From assembly GCA_024734495.1 (NCBI GenBank), contig JALMQS010000816.1, positions 4,595,190-4,659,189 on the forward strand: 64,000 bases of DNA, written 5' to 3'. The translations under genes and the position numbers were made by a program. Below are positions 49,201 through 61,200 of the stretch, piece by piece. Origin of the DNA: Forficula auricularia. Lineage: Eukaryota > Arthropoda > Insecta > Dermaptera > Forficulidae. Below the pieces are notes generated by a model. That model saw only the letters and a list, made by a program, of their open reading frames with translations, did not search any database and was not told the DNA's origin. Position 1 is the stretch's first letter. The number at the start of each line of letters is the position of its first letter.

Positions 49201-52200
49201 AACTTCATAAAGTCCTCATATCCTGGAAACTACTTTAGATAAAAAAATCCAGACTCTTTCAGAGAAATGTACTTTTTAGAGAAATTAATCTACATCGATA
49301 GTTTTTTTGCAAAAGTCATACATGATTACAGATTTTATAAATTCGTTGAATTTTTTGCCCCTTGAAAGAGAATTATGGATACGAAAAAATATTACTTGGA
49401 TTTGTTTAAAAAACTGCTTAAAAAATAGATATTTTTTTTTTATATTATTTATTGACATCGGGCACACACCCATTTTGCCAGCCAATATAAAAAATAGATA
49501 TAAGACTCCCCAATTTTTGGAAGTCTGTCGACGAGCTTGCCCCGCAAAATTTTTGAACCCGGCCCCTCAAAAGGTCACGCCGGCCCTGGCAGGGGTCCCC
49601 AAACTTTTTAGAGATAGGGCCACATGTGAACATTGAAAACTATGGGCGGGCCGGATATAACATATTTATTATACGAACATTTTAGTGTTCTTTTTTATAA
49701 CGATGAATTAATTCAACTTAGACAAAAATATATTAAATAAATCATATAAAAATTAAAATTATATAAAATAAAAAAAATTAAAAATAATAATAAAATCGAA
49801 CCGTTAAATAGATAGCTTTTGGATTTGATTTTAATGAGTTAAAATTTGACATGCAAGTATATATTGATAAGCTTAAATTTTTGGCCAAATTACAGCTTTC
49901 TAGCTCTCTTTGTTGACAAAAATTAGGTCTAGGCGCTATTTTACTCCCAGTCAACTTCTTAAACTGTATTAGGCCCAAATTCGCCCCTGTCTCGTAAATG
50001 ACTCTCATCTGTGGAGAGGGGCCTCCAAACATTCTCTTGCCACACTGGATGCAATTCAGAAAAGAGCAATTAAACTAATAGGAGACCCGGCCCTAACTAA
50101 CTCGCTCGACTCCCTGGCTCACCGAAGAAACGTTTCTGCCCTTTCCCTGTACTACAGATACTATCACGGTGTCTATTCAGTCGAGCTGAAATCAATTATC
50201 CCCCCTAAAGCCCTCTTTACGAGAAACACGCTGTTTTCGAAAGCTCAGCACCCCTTCGCTGTCAAATTAGATAAAAATCGAACCAGCGCTTTCGCCAACT
50301 CTTTTATTCCTATAACCCCCAGAGACTGAAACTCGTTCCCAGCTACCGTCTTCCCCACGACTTATAACCTTAGCTGTTTAAGACCCGTATCCACAAATAC
50401 CTTCGACCCCTACCCAGCCCATAAATTCCCTTCTTTTTCACTTTTCACGATGGAAGGGCCGACTCAGGGGATGCACCTTTTTGGTGTAACTCCTTCTCTC
50501 ATAATTTTCATTAAAACAAAAAAATTGCCATATCATCAAAATTTACACTCTTGGACTCTACTTTCAATTGATTATTTTAAACCACAATATGCTTTGAAAT
50601 TCGAATTTTATTGAATTGCTTTTATTTACAAATCTAATTCACTTTAGAACAGTTACTATTAAAGATTAAAAAGTTTTGTATATTACCATTTTATTTTTTT
50701 GTAACGCCTGTGAAATATAGGGTAGGCCTTAGTTTGAATAGAAGGGCCAATTAGAAATCTAACGATTAGGCGCACCCGTTCATTTTAGATTGGGAACATC
50801 GCGTTGTGTATCGAAACCCACTGGCGATCTGAGTACAGAATTCACTCAATATTTTCAAATTTTTTATTTTTTTCATGTTTTGAAATGTCTGGTCGTGGAG
50901 GAAATCATTTTATGGATATGTTATTTTGTCTTTCTGAGTGCCTGAACTGAGTGGGTTCAAATACACACGATAGCTCACAAGTAAACAAAAAAATTATATT
51001 AATATTATATTATTACGGAAGTTATATTAATAATATTATATCGTATTAATATTTAATATAGTGAATATGTTATATTTTAATATTAAAAATAAAATATTAT
51101 TTGCTTATAAGAACAGAAAATCGACGAAAAGTACCTTAAAAATGACTATTCAAATGATAAATATTAAAATATATATTTTTCACTATAAAACAAAAATGTT
51201 ATCAAAAGATAGCTTTGGTAATGAAATTATATATAATACTTTAAAAAACATTTAAATGCAACGTTTATTATATTATAGATATTTAAATATTGAAAAAAAT
51301 TAAATTTTAATAATTTAAACAGAGTTTTACAAAATAATGATTTTCTTATGCAAGTTAAATAATTTTTGCGCTCACCGGATTGTCCTCTAACACTCGTACG
51401 TTTCCAGTGACGCACCCATAATAAATTAACCAATGCACATTATTGATGGCGAATGAGACGAAGAGATTCATGTGCACTTTAATTCGCGGGCACCATAAAG
51501 ATCTAGGAAAAAAAAACGAAATTTATTTGGATCTCTGTTTATTGTAATGACTGTTTATAGAAGTAAATTTTTCTTCAAGATCAAAAATTTGAAAATTGAC
51601 AATAGTAAAGGATGGTATAATTATGAAGACAATAAAAATTCAGGAAGGAAAACACCATTTTTATTCATACTTTTTCTTTGTTGTTCATTTGATAATTCTA
51701 TTTGAACATTTCAAATATGAAAAAAAGGTTCAAGCAGACCTCTGAAGTCAAACCATTTAATATATTATTTTATCCATTTTAGCGGTTCTTTGAAATCGTT
51801 TTTTTTTTACTTTACCATACAGGATATGGTCAAGTATTGTAATCGTGCATGAAAAAGTGTTTTTTTTTTTTTTTTTGGAAATATCTAAAAAACGACTGAA
51901 ACTATTTTGATTCAAAAAAATTGGGCGAAACCATGGCATTTCGGTCTACAAAAAAGCTCTAATAAATGTACATTGAAAAAATTATATTTTTCGAGATAAT
52001 AATTATTTTGTCAAAATGTCTGTTAGTCTATTTGTCTGTGTCTTACCAAATTTTTTGTAGACGAGCTAGCTCAAAAACTAGTGTGAAATATCAAAACCAA
52101 ATTTCACCCGTAGTTTTGGTGCATTGAGGTTAAGAGCTGATTAGATTTTGGTGCATATAGACCCAAAATTAAGGGGGAGGGAGGTTAAAATTTAAAATTA

Positions 52201-55200
52201 TACAGCCCAAAATAGAGGGGGGGGGGGGGGCTAAAATGACAATCTAGGCCCTTGTACCACACTTAACCAGAAGTGTATGGTAAAGTCAAGTGGATGGCCA
52301 TATCAGAAAGTGTCAATTTTTTTTTTTTTTAATTTTGGAGATTTAACCAAACATATAGGAATCCAAAACGATGCCCGCTAGGCTAACTTACACAGAGTAT
52401 TGAGATGCGAGAGAGGGACTCCAGCAAGTAAAAGAACGTATAAAATATTTGTTGAGATGGATTTCGTATTATTCAGTATTATATCCAATAAAATGTTCAC
52501 ATATTTTGTTCTTTTTATATGACTCAACCTATTGTTCAAGCTAGGAATTATAGCCTGTGACGTAATGGTAAGTTTTGATTGAAAATGAACACCCGTTGAA
52601 ACTTAGGGTGGCTTTTATTTTTTTCTCAAAAAAATCCCTACGAATTTTTTAAAAATCTGTTTAACAAGTAGTATGACATTTTCTATGTATTCTATATTTT
52701 TCATCATAGGTTTTGACTGGATCAAATTTGCTTAATTCAGGGTTGGCATGGTTTTTGCTTTTTTTTATTTTCACTCCAAATTGCTTTAAGCATTTTTTTT
52801 TAAATTTTTGTGCTCAACAAGCATTACTATTTCTGTGATGTGAATTTTTTTATTTCGAATGAAACAATTATGTCGGTATATTATGTAGGGCTATTTCTAC
52901 TATATCTGAGCATCAATAAATCACAGAGCAACGAAATTTTAAACTTAAGCTAGAAATTAGCCAGTGACATTATACTAAGCTTTTGGTCAAAATCAACATA
53001 AGGGGCCGTCCATAAATTACGTCACACAGTAATGTGGGAGGGGGCATCTCAGATTTGTAACAACATGTGACAGAGGAGCCCGGGGATCTTAAAAATTCAT
53101 GTCACAAAAGTCAAATTAAAAAATTAAAAAAAAATAAACTTAAAATATGTTAAATCCCTTTAGTTGAGTTTAATTTATAAAAAAAATTTTACAATTGTTA
53201 AATTATAGGGTATAAATTGATAGTGTGACGTCACAATACAAGGAGATGAAAACGTGACTGAATGTGACACAGGGGGAAGGAGAGTCTAAAAATCTTGAAA
53301 TTCGAAATTCGTGTGACTTAATTTATGAACGGCCCCTAACTCTTGTATCCCTTTATTTTATTTCTAATAATATTTGCTTTTTCTTATCCTAAAACCAGTC
53401 AATGAAATTATTTCATTTTGAATTAAAGGATACATGGAGAATGAAATTTTTAGATTCTCTTCAAAAAGATCTCTTAAAATGGTATTCTACTTTAAATTTT
53501 AAAATGTAACAAACCAAAATAAAAACCATCAGACTCGCAAATCTATGTTCCCGTACCTAATATATATGTATTACTAGCTGAATGACCCATGAATCCAATA
53601 ATGAAGCCCGTAGCAGAAAAATTATTATATCTTCCAAAATATTTTATTTTATTGAATTGCTTTTATTTACAAATCTAATTAACTTTAGAACACTATTAAA
53701 GATTAAAAAGTTTTGTATATTATCATTTTATTTTTTTGAAACGCCTGCGAAATATAGGGTAGGCCTTAGGTTGAATAGAAGGGCTAATCAGAAATCTAAC
53801 GATCAGGCGCACCCGTTCATTTTAGATTGAGAACATCGCGTTGTGTATCGAAACCCGCTGGCGACCTGAGTATAGAATTCACTCAATAATTTTCAAATTA
53901 TTTTTTTTTTCATGTTTTGAAATGTCAAGCCGTGGAAGAAATCACATTCAAATTTGTTCTTATTTGTCCTTAATAAGAAGAGAATAAACTAATTTTAAAA
54001 ATAATTTCAGCTCATTTTTTGTACATCGTTAATTTTCAAAAATACTTGAGATTGTGAAAAAAAATATAAAAATAATAAGCAATTTGACATCTCAACATCA
54101 CTATTTTGGGAGATATCATTGCTTTTTCTCATCTAGTGCACGAGCGTGTAATACAGGGGAGGGGGGCAAAAAAGAATATTTTTTGTCCCCTCCCCCTCCA
54201 TTCACAAAAAAATATAATCTATTGAATTTATGATACTAAAACGAAATTTTCTCTGGAGAGAGACGGACTGGTAGAACTTTTAATTGAAAGTAATGGAAGG
54301 CAGCCCAGGGGTAGTGAGGAAAGAAAAAATTAACACATATCAAATAAGGTGTAATTTATTGGAATCCTTCCTCTCCTTTCCTTTCAAAACCGACGTTTCG
54401 GAGGATTCTTCCCTCCTTCTTCAGGGTTTGAAGGGGTTTTTATCTATAATTAAGAAAAAAAGGGAAAAAATTGTTTTTCTATGCTTCTGCTAAGGAAAAG
54501 GAAAAAAGTTTTAAACACTGCTATGGAGAGAGGAAGGAAGCATTTTATTTGTATCCTTCACTGACCCCTTGAAACCCTGAAGAAGGAGAGAAGAATCCTC
54601 CGAAACGTCGGTTTGAAAGGAAAGGAGGAAGGATTCCAATAAATTACACCTTATTTGGATAAGTGTTAATTTTTTCTTTCCTCACTACTCCTGGGCTGCC
54701 TTCCATTACCTTCAATTATATTAAAAGTTTCTTGTCACACAAATAATAATATATTACAAAAAAATTAAAAACTGCTGTCTATTTTTATTTTCTCGCAGCT
54801 GTATCCCCAAAACTACTGGGCCTAAATTAGATTTATTTGTTTAACTTTTATTTTAATGTTTAGAAGTTGAGTTCTTCGCTCTTCAGATGCGCCCCCAGGA
54901 TTTATTTTCGGGGGGGGGGGTGGGGGGGCGATTAGGAGATGTAATATTCCACAGCGCCACAAGCGAAAAAAAATTTCAAGAAAAGAGGCATGACGACAAA
55001 ATCCTCCTTTAAATAAAATCGACAATTTTAGAAAAACTAATTACGAGCCAATTTATGATGTTTCAAGAAACATGTTTTAATTTTTACCTTCACATCTATC
55101 AATTTTATTATATGATAATTTATATTTGTGCAAGTGTTACATTCTACTCCCGAGTTCCTCACACTTTAAGGACTTCTGTCCCTAGGGTTATAAAAGTTAT

Positions 55201-58200
55201 TTTCGCTTTGTCACTTCTGGGGAAGTACCTTTAAAAGATAGAAATCTTGAGAACAAAAAAGGATTTTATGTTCCTCAGAGGTACACCTGGATTCTATTTT
55301 ATTTTCAGAGGGGGGGGGGGCTTAAGAGACATATATACCCCACGCGCCGAAGGCTATGAAATAGCTTTATCTACCTATTCGAATAGATGTAAATATTTCT
55401 TTGTAACTTTGATTAGGGGGAGTGGTTTTAAAATAAAATTTCTAGTATTTTTGTTTGAAAATTTTAGATTTTAAATTATTTTTGAATTCCCCCGTATTTA
55501 TTTAACGCCAATGAACTGCCGATCACACCAGGGCCGATTTTATTATTAAGTAGGTATAGATATAGATCAGGGCTGTCCAACCCGTGGTCTGGGGCTCTCA
55601 TGCGGCACATCACTGCAATGAGTGTGGCCCAACATAAAATCATAAACTTCCTTAAAACATTGAGATTTATATGTAGAGATATATTTATTCCCTTTTTAAC
55701 CGACTTCAAAAAAGGAGGAAGTTCTCTATTCGACTGATTTTTTTTTTTTTTTTTTGTCTATATTACCTCATATCTTCACCAATTGTGAACCGATTTTGAA
55801 AATTTTTTTGCTTTGGGTTCAGTCTAGCTTTCGATTGGTCCCGTTTTTTTTTATTGGTATTAGACCTTTTTTGTTAGGTTTGTTCAGGCTTAACCCGCCA
55901 AACGTACTAAGTAAGATCTGTCGAGTGCGATTTATAAAAGGTATATGTTTGGCACCGACTTCAAAAAGTAATTTCATGTTAATATTTCGTCGTCTAGTTG
56001 TAACTAAATAAGATAATAATTATTTTATACCTTTTAGTGTATTTTATTTGTTGCATTTAATTTTTTGAAGTCTGTTTTATTTTTTTCTTAAAAATTATTT
56101 TTCGAAATATGAATGTACATTTGTACAATACGTAAAGCTTTTGTCAAGAATAAAATTCATTAAAAATAATAAGCTCAACTATATAAGATAAAAAAAAATA
56201 ATGAAGTTTCGAATATTTAAAAATTCTTCTTCTTCTCATATTTTCATTTTCTAAAATATTTATTATTTCAGTAATTTATATGCTAGAACACTAACCAAGT
56301 CTATAGTTATCATTCTAGTACAAGAGGAGACAAGGAATTGGGGTTTTCTAGAACAATCACAATTAATTGATAATTTCTCTCCTTCTCAACTTGTCAGGAC
56401 TTGTCTTTTAGATCTTTACACGTTCTTACATGTCAATAGATAATGGATAGTCAGGGATTATTATATCCGTGATCCTTTTAAAAAATAAATTATCATTCCT
56501 CATATCTTCTTTAATCCCATTCGATTTAAACCAGGACTGTCCATCCCGTGGCCCAATATTAAGTCATAAAATATTGAGATTTATATGTTGATACTGTAAA
56601 ACACACAACAATTTGACCTGGTAATTTTTTTTCTCTAAAATAGAAATCTGAAAATCTACTGTGAAGTTTTCGAAAAATAAAAGTGCTAATTTTAAATTTT
56701 GAATCTGGAACTAGATTTCAAGATTTCCAAAAAATAATCATCATTTTGGTCTATTTTCGACTCCATTTTCATTAGAAATAAATTTTCTACTTGCAAACTT
56801 TCTGATTGAATGTTCTGATTCTAGAACAACAATTACGATACCGATCTGGAAGAAAAATTGAATATTGTCTCTTTATTAGAATTTTATATTAATTATCTAG
56901 CCAGGAAAAATATAAACAAATACTAAAATACATAATATAACTTTTTGTAAGTATGTAGGTATGTATTTACATATATGAGAAGCTATTTTCAAGTATAAAA
57001 TTTACGAAAAGTAAAATTAGAAGTTCACTATGAGCTAAAAAATAATAAAGTTCTTATTTCTATATTATTAACTATCTTTTTTGAATAACAAATATCAATA
57101 GAATTTTAATATTTTATCCGCGGTCCGACACAATTTTTTTTCTTCAAATGTGGCCCGTATAAGCCAAAAGGTTGGACACTCCTGATATAGATATTTGTTT
57201 TATCCACTTCAAAGTTTTTATGGCTAAATGGGCATCTATGTTCCCGGGGCCAATAAAAAAAAAAAGTTTTTAGGATTTGATGTTATTACGTTATTAGCAT
57301 GTTTTTGAATGCTTCAGAGATAAAAACTACATCCCTTTTTTTGTAAGAACCGCGACGGTCTTCGAGAATTTGAAAAGCATTCATGAATTGTCTTTATAAT
57401 TAATTGATCTCCTCTGGGAATGTTTATATTTCTAGCTTGAAGGGCATTGGATAGTAGAGAGCGCTCCTGGATGATGTCAATCATTAGAGCTAAATCTACT
57501 AGGAAACATTTTTGTAGTCGTTTTGCCATTCCAGAAAACTGTTGATTAGAGTTAGAAGAAAAGAACGTATTCAAAGCAAAAAATAACTCCGATAGTATAT
57601 AACTGTTTGGGAATGATACAAATTATTTTTAGAATTTTACAAAAAACACTTGTAAAGAAAACTAGATATTTTTTTTTGCAACGAAATTTTCTCTGGAGAG
57701 AGACGGACTGGTAGAAATTTAAATTGAATGTAATGGAAGGCAGTCCAGAGGTAGTGAGGAAAGAAAAAATTAACACATATAAAATAAGGTCTAATTTATT
57801 GGAATCCTTCCTCCTTTCCTTTCAAACTGACGTTTCGGACGATTTTTCCCTCCTTCTTCAGGGTTTCAAAGGGTCAATGAATGAAACAAATAAAATGTTT
57901 CCTTCTTCTCTCCACAGTAGTGTTCAAAAACTTTCTTCATTTTTAACAAAGGCATAGAAAAACAATTTTTTTTTCCTCCTTTTCTGTCAGGAGAGAAAAA
58001 TCCTCCGAAACGTCGGTTTGAAAGGAAAGGAGGAAGTGATCTCCAATAAATGGCACCTTACGCTTCTTATATGTGTTAATTTTTTCTTTCCTCAACTACC
58101 TCTGGGGCTGCCTTCCATTACATTCAATTAAAACTAGATATAATTTTCAAAATTTGCATATTACTATAATTGGCACTCGGGTTCGATTCGAGGGGGTAAA

Positions 58201-61200
58201 AAACAACCCTTCTGACATATATAATAAAAAATAACCCATTCCATCTCGGATCTAATAGATGACACCCTCTTGTGATTTTCTTTGTAATTGTTGGCCCTGG
58301 ATACCTCAAAACAGAATAAATGTAGATCGTTTGAACAGTGGCGGCCTTAGTCATTTCGAGGCCCTGTGCGGCATATCTTTGCGAGGCCCTTGTTCTTTTT
58401 GTAATTTATGTAAATTGAAAGTAAATATTTTTGATGATGATTGACGAGAAATGCATAAGGTATAAATAAATAAATGTAGACTTGGGGAATTTATTGGTAC
58501 TTCACAAGGCAAGAATGTAGTACCCTCAAAACACACAAACGATATGGATTTCTGAGCCAGGAAGGAGAAGGGACCCTTTCTTAATTTCTTAATGGTCAGG
58601 CGTACCACTACAACTATTACAGGAATTAAAAATTCTCTGAAATGAATTTTTTTTGAATTTTGGTCAGCTTTTCAGGATTTTGAAACACTGTACATTGCAG
58701 TAAGCGAATAAATTTTAAACCCGTTTTCAATATAATAAATATTTGAGCTGTTTTCTTTAAAAGTGGTGTAAGTCCAATTGTTTATGTTTTGAGATAATTT
58801 ATTAATTAAAATTATATTTGTATTTAAACTAGATTAACAGTAAAATTTGTAATTACAAATTTTAGGGATAGTGAAAAAAGATTTGATTATACTTTTTGAG
58901 AAAATATAAAATTTCTTTTTACAACAGTTTGATTGCGAAATATTTGAAATAAAAATTACATGTTAATTTATTATTTGATTATTTGTATTATGACACGAGT
59001 GCTGAAGGCATAAACATTTGTTTAGATTTTCCAATATTTTTTCTTATCTGTTATCGACGATATTACATTTCTTTTCCGTTTTATTTTATAAGTCAACAAT
59101 AGAATGTATTTCTTATTAAACATTGAATGAGCGTTATGAGGCGTACACTATTTCGGATTTTCCAAATTTTTTCCGCTCATGGGCCATAAAATAATGTGAA
59201 GTGGCGCAGAAACATAGATAATTTTAAAAAAATCTCAGGTTTATGTGTTAAATGAATGGGAAATTTCAAATTCATTTAGCGAGTACTTAAAATTGAAATT
59301 AAGGACTCATTTTTAGTGAGAATTTTTTTTCTATGTTAGAACAATATTTCGTCAATGGACCGAAAAAAAATAAATAGTCGTTCCAAACGAAGCACCCTAA
59401 TATATGGTAATGACTTATTCTACTTGGGTTGTTGCACAAGGGTGCGAGGCCCCCGCAAGTGTGAGGCCCTGTGCGGTTGCAACAGCCTGCACACTGCAGT
59501 TTGAAATAGGAGAAAGAAGAAAGAAAGCATCTTAATCCAAGGTAAATAAAGCGATTAATCTCAAGTGAGTTCATTTGCAAAAACACCTCTTGTCTAAAGG
59601 TCTCCACAGAAAGAACAAAAAATCTAATGAAAACATTCATAAAAACGACAAAAACGTGGATTAAAAAAGAGTATAATAATATTTTCTCCCAGTTCGAACA
59701 TCCACATAGAATTATATAGAAGTACTTTAATGGCAAATATTAATCACTTCTTCCAAAGGGAATGAGATGAGGTAATTTTTAGCCTCAAAGGTAGAGAACA
59801 AAAAGATATTATTCAACACTCGACTATTTATTAAACGAATTATATTTAATTTGAAAGATTTTTGTGCCGAGGATAGCAGAATTTTTATATATTGAAGGAG
59901 ACAACAAAAGAGTGTGTTCGTGCTGGAACTTCAACTCTTTTATTGTCTTCTTTAAGAATTATATTTAATTCATTATAAAGGATTTATATATGTGAATGAT
60001 GCAAAAATCATATGTTAATGGATCTTAAAATTATTTATTTATTATCTGAATTGTGTAATATTCATATAACAAAGATATTATGTAAAAACGAAATGTTACA
60101 TGGTTCGATTATAAGCAGAATTAATTGGATGTATTTTGGAGTTTAGTATTGTGAAATTTATTATTGAAAATCCTATAAAACTATTGGATGAGTATATATC
60201 TAAAACATTGTGAGCATTGGTTGACGAACACCAAATTATCATTCCTACACACAAACATATATAAATATATTGAAATAGAAATATCTGTCTATAATTCCAA
60301 AAATAAAAATAAAAACAGTAACACACAGTTGAAAGAAAGAAGTATATAGGAAGGATCTATTGCGGTCATCTGAGTTTTCGATGTTAGCACATTTGATATA
60401 TGGGGAAACTATGGTTCAAATAAAAGAAAGTACTAAGAATTTTTTTTTTTCGATATAAAGTGAAAGTGGAGAGACTGAAGATGGCTTTAGTCAAAAACCG
60501 AAACGTTTCTTCCTTTTAAATAAAATAAATAATAAAAACACTAATTAATTATTTATACACATAAGGACCAATAACTACCTTTGGGCTAAAAATTACCTCT
60601 CTTCCCTTTGGAAGAAGTGATCCACATAGAAGTTTTATTTCAAACAAATATGTATCGGTCGAATTTCTTTATGTCTCATATCAATTAAATATATAAATAA
60701 CAAATCACAAAACTGAGAAAAGAAGTTTAACTCAAACACTCGGAACAGCAATGTGTTTGTTTACCTCGCGCACCCTTTACAACTAAAAGTGAGCATAAAA
60801 ATCCCGGCCTGCGTTTGCGTTCGGTATCCCAATTTCGGTCGTTATTCGAGACAAAATTTTGCAAAATAAAATTTCGTAAAGCTATTTGATCATTAACTAA
60901 GGGGTTTGTTAACCTAGATTCCACTGTATCTGTATTCGTAATTGTAAATTAAATTAAATGGTTTGACTCTGTACAATGTAATCTATATTTGCATGCGGAT
61001 AAACTTACTTGAAATAATAGAAGATACCAAAAGAAATACAAAGAGCCACGAGCGAAATGGAATATCCAGTTGTCTGCACCAAAATGACCCGTTTATCAAG
61101 CTTGAAAATAAAAATAATTCATAATTAATTAATTTCATTTGGAATTAAGTTAAACTATTAAATTTCTATTCACTTACATTGTAAAAATCAGTATCTAAAC

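Larger units (their letters stand above)
47396..49588. mobile_element. hAT-like element with perfect 8-bp target duplication
   Basis: Left CAGGGCCGACGCAAGG, right end GGTCACGCCGGCCCTG (inverse CAGGGCCGGCGTGACC). GCAGGGGT flanks both sides (47388-47395 and 49589-49596). Length 2193 bp. No transposase frame. An extra copy of the left end is at 49013-49135 and a tandem array is inside at 47995-48545. Once removed, the flanks join to CAGGGGTCCCCAAACTTT, itself a hAT-type terminus, so this is a nested insertion. Confidence 0.85.
54241..54735. repeat. Foldback with CCGAAACGTCGG arms
   Basis: Arms of about 190 bp: GGAAGGCAGCCCAGGGGTAG mirrors CTACTCCTGGGCTGCCTTCC (one mismatch), and TTCAAAACCGACGTTTCGGA mirrors TCCGAAACGTCGGTTTGAAA. 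A second member is at 57680-58135. Confidence 0.88.

Noticed and set aside
51227..51433. 68-codon minus frame starting MVNLLWVRHW
   Set aside because: It covers part of the TM2 exon but in the wrong phase; the receptor frame is one base off.
59299..59736. 145-codon minus frame
   Set aside because: Phe/Leu/Cys-rich, low complexity, overlaps transposon-like GGCCCTGTGCGG words, and no splice or domain evidence.
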